DNA of 64,000 nucleotides from Cloeon dipterum (Eukaryota > Arthropoda > Insecta > Ephemeroptera > Baetidae), in assembly GCF_949628265.1 (NCBI RefSeq), contig NC_088788.1, forward strand, positions 34,706,335 through 34,770,334, in the 5' to 3' direction. Positions within the stretch are counted from its first letter, which is position 1. Every line of letters begins with the position of its first letter. The position numbers and the translations under genes are program-made. This document shows positions 48,601-59,684 of this stretch, piece by piece. The notes below the pieces were generated by a model. It did not search any database, had not been told where the DNA came from, and saw nothing but the letters and a program-made list of their open reading frames with translations.

Positions 48601-51457
48601 ATTAAAATTTTCAGGGGGTATGAACTATTAAATGAACGAACTCACAAACACGTTGGTAACAATATTGCCGTGCCAATGAACTTGCTGTGCGACCGTGAAT
48701 TCGATTTCAACGATTGATATCTATTTTCCAGCCCGAGTTCTACTACATCCTGAGCACCGGCGAGGTCGACGCCACTCGCTTCTGCTCCATCATACTTCAG
48801 GGCTTCCCGTGCAACGCGCCCGACCTCCGCCTCCAATGGAGCGTCTCCCTGCCCACGCCGCCTCCGAAGAGCTCCAACCGCGTTGCGCGTCGGCCGATGG
48901 TATTATATTAATTCCCCCATCAGCAACTCCAATTTTTCTTTACACATTTATGATCTATTTCAGGCGCTGCCCACGCCCGTCAAGTTCCTACACCTCACCG
49001 ATATCCATTTCGACCCTGAGTATCGCGAAGGGACCAGCATCGACTGCGGGGAGCCCCTGTGCTGCCGACCTGAGAGCAGGTACCTCCCTGAGCACCAGCG
49101 GGACCAGAAACTGACCGAGCTGGACAAGGCGGGCTACTGGGGCGAGTACAAGGGGTGCGACATGCCGTGGAGGACGATCGAGGCCACCTTGGACCACATT
49201 GCCGAGACGCACAAGGTTATTTCAATGCTGACACGAGAAACGATTAAAATCATAATTGTTACAAAAATTACCAGGACGCTTCGTACATCATAATGACAGG
49301 TGATTTGCCGCCTCACGCGATTTGGGACTCGAGCAACGAAGAAAATACGATGATAATGAAGGAGCTGAACAAGGCACTGGCCAAACGGTTTCCTGACATC
49401 AAAATCTACCCCACCATTGGCAACCATGAAGCTCATCCATTGAACAGGTTTGAAAAATTTTATTAACAAGGGTTAGATATTATTTACGAATGGGAACAGT
49501 TTTCAGTTGGATTAAAATTCAATTTATCAAATTTTGTATGTAGGGCTTTACAGGACAACAATTTATAACATAGTGCATTGTTGATTAAAGCAAGTAGTGG
49601 TTCATTGAGGTGTTATTGTTTGTGAAATTTAGCACCAGTCTATCTCTAAAAAATCAGGAACAGATAAATTTCAGATTTTTTTCGCTTGATGTCGATCTCT
49701 GTCATTGCGATCTATCCTATGGTACAAATTATGAGCTAAATATCCCTAAATTATGAAATAAATCGTGATTTTAGAGTAGGGAGACAATGCAACCTTTTAA
49801 ACCAAATTTCTCAAAATTTTAAACAGCAACCTGGGAAAATATTTAGATTGCGCCATCTTAAACGAAATTTGACGGTATTTTCGCGTTCAGTTGGTGCCCT
49901 AGAAGATAAAGAGTCCTTTGAAAGTCCCGTCCCTTAATTTGCCAATATATTTTTTTACAGTTTTGGCCCACTGAAACCGGTTGGACCTACAAACATGACC
50001 ACCCAGTGGCTTTTCGACGCTGCCGCCGAGGCTTGGTCGCAATGGCTACCAGCTGAAGCCCTGGAAACCGTCCGTCAGGGTGGATTTTACTCAGTGGAAG
50101 TGCAACCTGGCTTCAGAATCATCGCAATCAACTCGAATTTGTGTTATGTCCTGAATTGGTAAGTTGTAAAAGCTGTGTTTGTTTGTGAAATTTAGCAACA
50201 GTTTATTTGTGCAAAGAGGAATAATCAAATCATGTCCAAGGACGAGTTAAATTTCAGATTTTGAACATTTTCTAAAAAATTAAAAGGTTTGACTGTGATT
50301 TTGGCTCGATTTTGATCACTCTTGTCGCGATCTAACCAATGGTGCGCGAATTGTAAGGGAAGTTCCCCTAAATTGTGAAGCAAATCGTGATGACAACGGT
50401 TGATTAGCATGAAAACTTTTAAACCGATTTTTTGACAAATTTAAACGGCAACCTGGCAAATTTTTTGCTCTCATTGACAGTACATCAGGTAAAGGCAACA
50501 AGGATTTTTCACAAATTTCTCTGAAAAGCTTAATTTAAGTAAAAACTTATAATAATCTCGCTATAGGTGGCAGATTTACGAGTACAAAGATCCTTATGGG
50601 ATGCTGAGTTGGTTAGTGGAGGAATTGACAAAGGCGGAGGAGAAACAAGAAAAGGTGCACATTGTTGGGCACCTCCCACCAGGGTCAGTCGAATGCTGGG
50701 GTCTCTGGTCTAAGCAGCTTGATAGGATTATCAACAGGTTAACTATAAATATGATAACAATTCCGCAAGACGACTGAAAATAAATTAAAATTTCAGGTTC
50801 CAGCGTACGATCACAGCCCAGTTTTACGGTCACACGCATTTTGAAGAGTTCAAAGTGGTTTTCGCGCCAAGATCAAGGAAGCGGCCCCTCGCAAAGCCGA
50901 TCAGCACCTCGTACATCGGCGGTAGCGTGTCTACCTACACCGACCTGAACCCCAACTACAAAATCTACTATTCAGATGGAGGCTACAAAGGTGCAAGCTG
51001 GGTAAGCACCAGAGGAGTTCCCGAAGCACCAGCCAAAGACTGACATTTTGAATTACAGGACATCACCGACCACGAAACTTGGATATTCAACCTGACTGAA
51101 GCCAACCAGGCTGGTCCAGACGTTCCACCGAGATGGTTCCGGCTTTACTCAGCCCGACAAGACTTGCAGTTGGCAGACCTTTCTCCCGCCGAGCTTTACA
51201 AAGCTGCCCTTCGAATGGTCCACGACGATAAGCTATTTGAAACTTTTTACGGGTACGACTTGATGCGGTTTTTAAAATTAAAATCAAAGACTAATTTTTG
51301 GTCTTTCAGGATTACTGTGAAAAGGGGAGACACGTCGATGAAAAAGGGCTGCGATTTCAGGTGTAAGGAAGAGATCCTGTGCAACTTGGTGACCTCCGAC
51401 TATGGTGACCAGAGCCACTGCCAAGAAATTAAAAGAAGAATGCTGGCCAGGAGATGA
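40364..51457 (+). CDS. SMPD1: Acid sphingomyelinase (sphingomyelin phosphodiesterase)
   Basis: Lysosomal or secreted zinc phosphodiesterase that cleaves sphingomyelin to ceramide and phosphocholine. Eleven exons: 40364-40430, 47941-48164, 48321-48545, 48732-48899, 48964-49215, 49275-49447, 49961-50158, 50567-50737, 50797-51001, 51059-51252 and 51310-51457 (674 aa; human about 630). Exon 1 encodes only the signal peptide (MRTWVLLLVLLLQSTILLA). Exons 3-4 form a saposin-B domain with FSCFGC, TLLCS, VCSAAM and FCSIIL. Metal ligands: LTDIHFDPEY (about 239-248), GDLPPH (about 321), IGNHE (about 361), GHLPPG and GHTHFEEF (about 505). The C-terminal Cys-rich part (GCDFRCKEEILC, SHC) matches the ASM C-terminal region. 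Introns 6 and 7 both hold family B repeats. It may be a SMPD1 or paralogous insect copy; insects often have several. Confidence 0.92.
41265..41805 (+). repeat. Dispersed repeat family D, copy D3
   Basis: It carries the perfect 16-base palindrome ACCCTGGCGCCAGGGT at about 41589-41604 and the perfect palindrome CCGTTGCAACGG at about 41699-41710. Ordered similarity to D1 and, inverted, to D2 runs from GGCGTTCAC on the left to ATAATCTCGTTCCTG on the right. Confidence 0.7.
44281..44591 (-). mobile_element. MITE family B, copy B4 (inverted)
   Basis: It ends CCTGTAAAGCTCTACTTAA, the complement of the family B left end with TTAA. The internal words GAGAAAATCGGCTC and GATAAACTGTTGC match B2. The other end is degraded. 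Confidence 0.65.
45605..45656. repeat. CA dinucleotide microsatellite, 26 units
   Basis: An uninterrupted CA run of 52 bases within sphingomyelinase intron 1. Shorter CA runs lie near 45760 and 46463. The long antisense frames across it are artefacts of the repeat. Confidence 0.95.
47702..47736. promoter_or_regulatory. Hairpin with TATAAA in the loop
   Basis: Perfect 11-base inverted repeat CCGGCTGCAGT (47702-47712) and ACTGCAGCCGG (47726-47736) around a 13-base spacer that includes TATAAA. It lies 205 bases upstream of sphingomyelinase exon 2, in a GC-richer island. It could mark an alternative internal promoter; no start site is proven. Confidence 0.35.
49541..49870 (+). mobile_element. 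MITE family B, copy B5
   Basis: It begins TAGGGCTTTACAGGACAAC and carries TTGTTTGTGAAATTTAGC, AAATCGTGATTTTAGAG and CAGCAACCTGG. It lies in sphingomyelinase intron 6, in the sense orientation, with its right end degraded. Confidence 0.65.
50167..50545 (+). mobile_element. MITE family B, copy B6
   Basis: It contains TTGTTTGTGAAATTTAGC, CTTGTCGCGATCTA, CAAATCGTGATGA and CGGCAACCTGG. It ends CTGAAAAGCTTAATTTAAG just before the acceptor of sphingomyelinase exon 8. It has the same orientation as B5 in the preceding intron. Confidence 0.65.
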
Positions 51458-51785
51458 TGTGCTTTAAGTTATGTCCCTATTTCTTTATCTGACGCACAGT
51501 GCAAAGCAAAGTGAACGGACACTAGTTGCAACACAAAAATTAAAGACTGAGAAGCAACTCAAATACTTTGTGTGCCTTCTGTGAAATTTCTGCACCCTCA
51601 AGAAATCTGTTTGTAAATAATTTTAATGAGCTAATAAAGAATTAACGTTTTTAAATGTTGTGTCATTCCTTCACAAGTAAATCAAACTGCTTCAAAGACA
51701 TTTACACTCTCATTTAATGCCTGAGAAAGAAAAATAAACTCACTTGCATAATTTTCGCACTCACACAGTGTAAAATCACATTCAA
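51458..51785. terminator. Convergent 3' ends of sphingomyelinase and SNRPF
   Basis: The 328 bp between the two stop codons contains AATAAA at 51633-51638 for the plus-strand gene. It also contains TTTAAT at 51713-51718, which is ATTAAA on the minus strand, for SNRPF. No other gene fits here. Confidence 0.55.
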
Positions 51786-52351
51786 CTATTCTCTCATTTC
51801 GCCATCTTCATCCTCCTCATCCATGCCTCGGATGTACAGGACGTTGTTACACCTGACCAAAACTTCTCCCAAGTTGCCGGTGCAAATGTGGTCAATGTAC
51901 TCTTCAGTGTTGGCCAACTGCGAAATGGATCAAAGCCAGTTTAAGCCAATTGAAATTTTAGACAATTTTACCTGCAAATTCATGTATCCATCCACAGACA
52001 CCAAGTATCCTTTGTACTCATGGCCCCATTTGAGTTTCACCATCACCGGCTTGCCAGTGAGGCTGTTGAGGAAGGGTTTGGGGTTCATCGGCATTGTCTG
52101 GAAATAACATATATGATTGAAGAATGACGTGATATAAAGGCTTCATTAAATATCATATTCTTGCCATTGAATTTAAGTTAGTCAGGTAAAGTTATACAAA
52201 GAATCATTAATAAATGGCAACACCTGCAGAGAAACCCATAGCAAGTCGATGAAATGACAAGGGAACTTTTAAGCTTGAAATCATTGCAAATTATCACCCT
52301 TTTGAATGTGAAATGCTAACTAATAAGAATAAGTTGAGTAATTACCGCCAT
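51786..52351 (-). CDS. SNRPF: Small nuclear ribonucleoprotein F (Sm-F)
   Basis: Core Sm-ring protein of the U1, U2, U4 and U5 snRNPs; it forms the E-F-G subcomplex and binds the Sm site of snRNA. Three exons on the minus strand: 52346-52351, 51972-52097 and 51786-51917 (87 aa, family size). The first exon encodes only Met-Ala. [33 protein letters not shown] (Sm1) and [15 protein letters not shown] (Sm2) are nearly identical to animal Sm-F, and the tail is acidic ([10 protein letters not shown]). A downstream Met in exon 2 could also start the protein. It is head-to-head with RAD21 and tail-to-tail with sphingomyelinase. Confidence 0.95.
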
Positions 52352-52360
52352 TTTGCTGGA
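52340..52360 (-). promoter_or_regulatory. YY1-type element over the SNRPF start codon
   Basis: On the minus strand the start reads CAAAATGGCGG, matching the AANATGGCGGC consensus of YY1/Pho that often overlaps the start codon of housekeeping genes. The splice donor follows immediately (GCG/GTAATT). Confidence 0.45.
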
Positions 52361-53229
52361 TTAGTAGTTTAATTTGGTGCAGAATGAAGAAGAAAATCGC
52401 CGGTGTTTTCAACAGCGACACGAGGGAAAAAGGATTGTTTTCAATACAGCGAGAAACTACTTCCTCAAAATAACAGCGTTGTTTGGATTGGCTATTCATG
52501 TTGTTTACCGGCAATGTAACCAGCCAAATAAAATTATACATCATCATATTTAATGCTAATTTTTGGAAATTTTGCTTCTATTTAAAAAAATACTATGTAA
52601 ATAGTATAAATAATATGCTTTAAATTTATTTTTTGAAGTTATTGGCATGAAATCCACTTTTTTATTTTAAGTTTTATTACTGTAATGTTGGCGTCTTTTT
52701 TCTGGGAGTGTTCAGCAGCCATCTTGTGTGCGTCACTATCGACGGTCGAAGGCAACAGACAACAGACGGAGGCGTCTGCTAGAAATGCCATAGAACGAAA
52801 ATCATTTAAATTGGTGTCAATATTCAAAGGAAGTTTCTCTATTCCACGGAGAATTTGTCAATTAGCAGTATGTCAAACAATTTATTTGTTTTCAAACGCT
52901 GGAATTTGCAAAACGCTCTTTATTTTTGAGAGTTAATTTGGAGGCGTTAACCTTCCTATGTTACAATGTATTACAACGGTTCTCTCTTTTCTCTCGGCCT
53001 TACTTTCATTAGTTTTAAAAAAGACACAGCTAATATTTTGGATTACCAGTTTGAGGGTTTTTACTTGTGTTTGAATTTCTAAACAGTTGATTCGCATGGC
53101 GATACTGCTCGATTTTTTTACTATCTAGATCACTTTGGCGCCAAAATTGTATGGACCTCTTTGTTTAGCATTTCGTTTCATCCTTGTTGATAAATTGCGC
53201 TCATAATTAACTGAAACTCCTATTTACAG
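52352..53229. promoter_or_regulatory. Bidirectional promoter region between SNRPF and RAD21
   Basis: The roughly 890 bp between divergent starts contains GCAGCCATCTTGTG near 52717-52730, the reverse form of a YY1 site (AAGATGGCTGC). A GC-richer patch follows (52690-52790) that is probably the untranslated first exon of RAD21. A TTTACAG acceptor at 53229 lies just before the RAD21 ATG and supports a 5' UTR intron. No TATA box is obvious. Confidence 0.5.
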
Positions 53230-53239
53230 GCGTTAAGCG

Positions 53240-56200
53240 ATGTTTTACGCTCACTTCGTGCTGGCCAAAAAGGGCCCTTTGGCCCGTATTTGGCTTGCTG
53301 CTCACTGGGATAAAAAGCTGACCAAAGCGCATGTTTTTGAGACGAATATCGAGAAGTCTGTTGACGGCATTCTGCAACCTAAGGTATTAAGAAACACATT
53401 TGAAACTCTGATTTTCAAATATGTATCATTGAGTTTGATTATGATTGAAACTGAAATTTAATTTCAGGTCAAAATGGCTCTGAGAACGTCGGGTCATCTT
53501 TTGTTGGGCGTGGTGCGAATTTACTCTCGCAAAGCCAAGTACCTGCTTGCTGACTGCAATGAAGCTTTTGTCAAAATTAAGATGGCCTTCCGCCCAGGCA
53601 TGGTAGACTTGCCTGAAGACAATCGTGAAGCTAACGTTAACACCATCACCTTGCCTGAAGTCTTCCATGATTTCGACACAACAATTCCCGAGTTAAAGTA
53701 TGTCAACAAAGCTAAAATTAGCAAAATCAAGGCTAAATCATGCTCTCTAGTGATGTGGACATCCAGGCCCAGTTCAGCTTGAACCAATCAAGAGCAGAGG
53801 AAATCACTATGAGGGAGGACTATGGTTCCATGGCTCTGGCAACCACAAGCAATGCCCCAGGAGCTGAGAACCTTGGAGTGGATGATGAAGGTTTTGGTGA
53901 CATGTTGAGCTTTGACCGCAATGAGTCTGGGCCAGCTGACCTGCTGAGGGACGCCTCTGCTGCTGACCAGGTATGAGTTTTGCACCTGCTAATTAACGGC
54001 CCTACTTAACAGATTATTTCTCTCCAGGGTAACTTGCTGTTCAGCGACCACAACGTCACCGACCACCGGGCTGACAGGAGCGTGAGGCCTTCAACTTCAG
54101 CAGCGCCCCAGCCAATGGACATCGACATTCCAATCAGGGACGACGGCTTTGGTGGCAACCTCGGCCAGGACATCATCGGAACTGGCCTCTTCGAAGGCGG
54201 TCTCTTCGACGACGCCCCGCTTGATGCGCCTGGCCTTCCTCCTGAGGGCTCAAGCGTGCAGGAGGAAGCGGCCAGAGCGGCCGCAGCAGCTGCTGCTCTC
54301 GTCGGGGTGTCCAAGGGAGATCTCGGAAGAGCCGCGCATTCTGATGATTCAGATGACGACGGAATGGACTTTGGAGGCGCACCATCGCCCATGGGAGGCC
54401 ACAGTGATGACGACGACAACAGCAGACCTGGATCTGTCCTTCTCAGCGCTGGTTTGGGAATCGCAGCTGGAACCGCTGGCTTGCCTGGCGTTCCTGACAT
54501 AGGACACCTCGGTCTTCCTCCAGGTGGGTTTTCTCTTCTCGATTGAGCATTTTTCTAATTGGTTGAGTTTATTTCAAATTATTTAAAAAACCGCAAGAAG
54601 TGATTTAAATTTAAAATGTCGGCCAATTATTTAAATCGTGTAGCCTTTCAAAACGAGAACTACATTAAGTGGTGGAAATTTGACGATTCATTGATCATAG
54701 CAAAATCTGGAGACAAAGACAATAGTCCAAAATTTCTAAATTGTTTGAAAAATACAGTTTTTGCTCAATTTACCTGAATTTTTGTTTCTAGACTCAGTAA
54801 ATTGAGTAAAATCAATCAGTGGTTCATTTTTGACGTACCAAAAAATAATAAAAATGTCCCTCAAGGGTTTGTTTCAAGCTTCATAAGTTTTAATGTTTAA
54901 TTAAATCTAAAAATACTTTGTAAGCTTATGAAATTTCAATGTAACAATTCAGAATGTATAAATTGACAATCTGTCTCATTTTTAGATATTGGTGGTGATG
55001 CTGACCGAGCTGCAGATCAGACTACCCTGATTCACAACGAGGAGGAGAGCTTTGCTCTGGCACCTGTAGATACAGCGACTGTTAAGGGCTTGTCAAAGGC
55101 AAAGAGGAAGCGAAAGCTCATTGTCGACGAGGTCAAAAATATATCTGGAGAAGAGATGAAAGCTCAGCTGTCAGACACGTCTGATATTGTCACCACCCTG
55201 GACTTGGCGCCGCCGACAAAACGACTCATGCATTGGAAGGAGAGTGGCGGCGTGGAGAAGTTGTTCGCGCTGCCTGGAAGACCCATTCCTGCCAGACAAT
55301 TGTTCAAGGTACTTCGAATTGTCTTAAAATTTGAATGATATAACCGTATTTGTTTGATGTTTTAGTGTTACTTGAGGCATCTTACATCCAAACCGTCAGA
55401 AAACGAAGACTTTGGTACCTACGGCGACTTGGACAGAGAGCTGGTTTTGGAGCAGGTGCGAGGGGCGCCTGACACATCTGTACTTGGTCAAATAGCTGAC
55501 CTGGCAGCTTCGGGATTGGCGGAAGTTGATCAGCCGCATTCCATGCTGATGCCGCCTGCAACTCCTGCCACACCTCAGAAGGGCAAGCCTGGTCGCAAAC
55601 GCAAACACCCTGAAGAGGAACACCCACCGGTAAGAGTAACATTAATATGGTTAAGTGGCTTCCGCACCTTGGATAAAGCCTGTGTTACGGTGAAATTTTT
55701 TATTGGCTTTTTCGAAAAATTGGCCGTATGAAATCGTTGAAGTTTGGAAAAGGGGTCCAATTTTGGAAAATCGCTCACAGGTGGACATTCCCTACTGAGG
55801 GGGCATCAATTGATTCCGGAATAGGTATCGCCCAGTCCATAGGACCCCGCCTGGGCCCTAAAAGGAAAACAAAATTTTGAAATGTGACTTATCTCCTTTT
55901 TTTGGGCTTTAAAATTTATTAACTTGGCTGCTATGGGTCATACAGTGAAAACCAAAGTTTATCAGACTTGCCATAAAATTCTACATCTCTTTGGTCCGTT
56001 TGCCGCCCTCACCGTCGACGGCCCCAAAATCTAGAAGCTCTTTTTAAGTGTTTGGTCTTATTATTGTTTTTAATTCACCTACAGGCTGAATTTGGTTTCT
56101 GACTTGCTAAGGTAGATTATAATTTTTGGCCGTTGCTTTATTGCATTAAGTGTTTAGAAAATCTCCAAAAAGACCCCATAATGTACCAACGTTTCATTTT

Positions 56201-57167
56201 CTCTTTTAATTTCATGGGACGAAAAATTACTCAAAATTCTTGTCGGTATGATGGTTTTACTTGTAGTAAGACAATAAGAATGAGCATGAAATGAAATCGT
56301 CTAGATACCTTTCTCCACGTCCAGATGCGTATTTCTGTTTATAAACCTAGCGATATTTTTTCCAGTTGATCTTGGAATCGCCACAGACCCCTTTGATGCC
56401 GCCGGTCCTGCCTCCAGACATGTCAAACCTGTCCAATCTCCTTCCTCCCGAGCACCCAATGCCAACGCCAGACCACCTAGGTGCGTCTGTGCTTGGCAAC
56501 CAGCTGCACTCGACCCCCGCGCCCTTGATGCACCACGACCAGAGTCTGGCTGACCCGAGCCTGCTGTTGAACGCGACCCCGCACGCACTCAGCGACCAGA
56601 GTCTGTTGCACTCGATCCAACAGCAGCAGCAGCAGATGCCGGCCATGGAGAACCTCGGCTATGACCAGAGTCAGGCGCCGCTGATGGCCAACATGGGCTA
56701 CGACGATCAACTGCCGCCCGCGGTCACACCCGGCGGCCACGGCCCCACCACCCCGTGGCACGACCTTGACAACGAAGAGTTCCCGCACAGCGTCGGACCG
56801 CCCGAGGAGCAGCAAACAGACGAAACGTATGAACAGTACGAGGAGAGAGTGCTGAACAAGAGAGCAGCGCACATGTATCAAATTCTGAAGAGCAGAATTG
56901 ACGCTTCGTCCCAGAAGCCCATGTTTTTCTCGGAGATGACTCACCGCAACAGCCGCAAGCAGGTAATGTTCGATTCTACAGCTTCCCAAATTGAGAATGA
57001 CGTGTTACGAATTGTGCTAACTCCTTTTTATTTTGCAGGTGGCTCAAAAGTTCTACACCCTCTTGGTACTGAAGAAGTTTGAAGCCGTCGAGTTGCACCA
57101 GGATAAGTCTTATGCAGATATTGGTATCACTCCTGGACCAAAGTTTGACAACAACAGTAGTCTTTAA
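53240..57167 (+). CDS. RAD21: Cohesin kleisin subunit RAD21 (SCC1)
   Basis: Links SMC1 and SMC3 heads to close the cohesin ring and is cut by separase at anaphase. Eight exons: 53240-53383, 53468-53697, 53751-53970, 54028-54523, 54986-55308, 55366-55629, 56366-56962 and 57039-57167 (800 aa; human 631). The N-terminal kleisin domain starts [20 protein letters not shown] and includes [19 protein letters not shown] and [15 protein letters not shown]. The middle has [34 protein letters not shown] and [11 protein letters not shown], the SA/STAG-binding part of the family. The C-terminal winged helix is [18 protein letters not shown]. It is longer than the vertebrate protein because of acidic, Ala-rich (54280) and Pro/Leu-rich stretches with a short Gln run (56620). 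The second intron is only 53 bp. Confidence 0.95.
55630..56365 (+). other. RAD21 intron 6
   Basis: A 736 bp intron without coding sequence. It has a GC-richer patch near 55790-55860, and I found no match to repeat families A-D. Confidence 0.5.
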
Positions 57168-58300
57168 AAAAAATGAGGCGTGTGTAAGTTAAGCTAGCAG
57201 GACTGTCATATCAACGGTCTCATTTTTATGACGTAGTCAGTTCAGTTTGGAAAGATGCTAATGCTGTAAATGCTGCAGAGTCCCCCCTAATGGATGTTAA
57301 CATTTTATTGTATATTAATCGCATATATACACACAAGAGTAAAGAAAAAGATGCTCTTTTAAACTTTACGAACTGTATAATTGTACATTAAATATGAAGA
57401 AGTCGCATCCAAAAGGAAGAGAAATGAATAGATTAAGATCGACTTTTACCATTACATATATTGTTGGGCTGTTGGAAGTTCTGGACATTGTTTTGATTGC
57501 GTAAATGACGATTCCAAAGGTTAGTTGAAGCACTCGGCCAAGCAGTTGTGATCCAAATCACTGTTAGTCAAGACCTCCCCAAGTTGTGCCTGATACTGTA
57601 TCAATTTTTAAATATTCTACAATTAATATGCTATGGCTTTGTGTACCAAACCACATTCTGTTTTCTGAATGAATGGTTTGCATTGAAACATATTAATAGA
57701 GCACGGTGAATGTAAGGAAATAGAATGAATGATCAATAAATTGCTGAGAAGAAACTTCTCTTATAATATTATTCCTGACCTTCCCGTAAAAAATATTAAT
57801 TTTTAATGTTCAAATTTATATTTTCTGAGTTCTGATTTTATTTTAGTCTTTGAAAGAGGATCAATCAAATTTTTTTCTGAGCTAATCGTTGCGGGATCAT
57901 CCAATGAATCATTCAATTTTAACCTATTTGAATCATACTTACAATTAATATGAAGTCTAAAACTGACTAAATTGACTCAAAATCTGTTGAAGTATGCATG
58001 ACTTTGCTTCGCTAGTAGAAATTTTCGCCACAGATTTAATTTAAAATGAAATTTTTCACGCAAAGAAATACATACAAATTATGTAAAAATACTTTTCATT
58101 GTCACTTGATTGAGTGAACAATAATTATTATTGGAATACGTACATAAAACTTTTGACCTGAGTCCCTAATCCCAGTAATGAGAGGATAATGATAAAGGGT
58201 AGTCGGTTCGCGGGGTTAATTTCCTTATTATGCTTATTATGAGAAAACTGGAAAATAGCCCTACAATCAATAAAGAGATGGCATTACCAGGCATCATTGT
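57168..58300. other. RAD21 3' UTR and intergenic DNA
   Basis: AT-rich. ATTAAA at 57387-57392 and AATAAA at 57735-57740 are candidate polyadenylation signals. No other gene was seen. Confidence 0.45.
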
Positions 58301-58372
58301 GAAAAAAGCGCGTGCGTGCGCAGCTTTGTGCCGCCGCCGCTTCCATGGCCTCATCTGCTCATCTCATGCCGA

Positions 58373-58432
58373 TGCCGCCATTCGAACAGCCAATACCGAA
58401 CGACGCCGCATACCAAGTTTTGTAAACATTGG
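58373..58432. promoter_or_regulatory. NF-YB promoter with two CCAAT boxes and a YY1-like site
   Basis: CCAAT in the context CAGCCAATACC lies at 58390-58394 and a reverse CCAAT (ATTGG) at 58428-58432, 38 bases apart and 140-180 bases before the NF-YB start. GCCGCCATTCG near 58374 resembles a reverse YY1 site. NF-Y binds CCAAT boxes, so the gene could regulate itself. Confidence 0.5.
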
Positions 58433-58569
58433 AGGCGACTGGACTGGACAACTTATTGATAGCCTTGCCCTCTGCGAATTCGGATTGCGGTGACCGCTTG
58501 CTGCAATCAAAGCACCGCCAAAAAAGAGATTGACCAAAGCCAGTAAAACGAGTAAAACAAACTCAAGAA

Positions 58570-59604
58570 ATGGACAACAGTGAAAGTGGAGACGATGTGG
58601 CTGCGTTCATGCAGACTGCGGAGGGCACGTACATTACTGCTGATGGTAAAAATTGAAGGTTATGATAATATTTTGAAGTTTGTATAAATTGTGTGTTTTA
58701 GATGATGGCGAACACGTTCTTGCTGAGAACTCGGACGATTCGGGCCAAGATGATACAGATGACATGAACAAAGGACCTGGACAGCCTCTCCGTGAGCAAG
58801 ACAGATTTCTGCCAATCGCCAATGTAGCAAAGATCATGAAGAAAGCGATCCCTGAATCTGGAAAGGTATGTATGGCTTATTTTTGTAAAAGTAAATTATA
58901 ATTTCAACCCTAAAATTGCTGCGCTGTTTCAGATCGCAAAGGATGCAAGAGAATGTGTTCAGGAATGCGTGTCCGAATTTATCAGCTTCATCACTAGTGA
59001 GGCCAGTGATCGTTGTCACATGGAGAAAAGAAAAACCATCAATGGTGAAGACATTCTCTTTGCAATGACAAACCTTGGCTTTGACAACTATGTTGAGCCG
59101 CTCAAATTGTACCTGCAGAAATACAGAGAGGTCTTATTTTCAATCACGTGACGGCTCAAGTTTAACCCCCCTTATTTTTGCAGACTACAAAAGGCAATGA
59201 CAAAAGCATTCCTGGCGCAGAAACCGCCCCCATGTATGAAGAGGTTACTGCCAGCGTCGATGAAGGATTTGGTAATCGCTTACTCTCAAGTCTTGTGCCT
59301 TTTGTTTTTCCGAATACCTCTGGCTCTGTTAACAATTTTTCCGCTGCAGACTTTGATTTTGACTTGGGTTGTCTCGACAACCTCCGCTGACTTTGCATGA
59401 CTGTGTACCTTGCATCTTTTTCTTCTTTTCTCGCTTGTTGCATTAATAAAAGCTAGTGCATGACCTTACATTCCACTTTTGATTGAGGAATTTACAATTG
59501 ACCCTCTTTCAGCTGCTCACATCACCGGCTTGGCAGGCGAAGGACCAAGCACAGGCGAAAGCAGCGTTATATACGCCTACACCGACCAACTGCAGTTCAA
59601 CTGA
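58570..59604 (+). CDS. NFYB: Nuclear transcription factor Y subunit beta
   Basis: Histone-fold subunit that pairs with NF-YC and then NF-YA to bind CCAAT boxes. Five exons: 58570-58645, 58702-58865, 58933-59130, 59184-59271 and 59513-59604 (205 aa; human 207). The histone fold (about 58-145) is nearly invariant: [52 protein letters not shown] and [14 protein letters not shown]. The C-terminus is short and poorly conserved. The exon 4 donor at 59272 can be skipped or spliced to another acceptor, giving a different C-terminus with its own polyadenylation signal. The stop lies 166 bp from that of SF3A3 on the other strand. Confidence 0.95.
59272..59390 (+). CDS. NFYB: Alternative C-terminal coding segment of NF-YB
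   Basis: Two routes end at the same stop (59388-59390). Read-through of exon 4 stays open for about 40 codons, ending [12 protein letters not shown]. Splicing to the CTGCAG acceptor at 59349 keeps phase and adds [13 protein letters not shown]. An AATAAA at 59445-59450 follows at once, as expected for a terminal exon. Transcript support is needed. Confidence 0.4.
59445..59450 (+). terminator. NFYB: Internal polyadenylation signal in the NF-YB gene
   Basis: AATAAA 55 bases after the alternative stop at 59390 and before the last coding exon (59513). Its use would produce the shorter alternative transcript. Confidence 0.45.
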
Positions 59605-59684
59605 CTGAAGAAGCGCCAGCGAGAATGCAACCTTGTTTTATTTGGTAAAAAGAAATTTGTATTTATTTGTACTCGTATTAATGA

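Noticed and set aside
54006-54500. 164-codon minus-strand frame
   Set aside because: Antisense shadow of RAD21 exon 4, produced by its GC-rich codons.
56477-56989. 170-codon minus-strand frame
   Set aside because: Antisense shadow of RAD21 exon 7.
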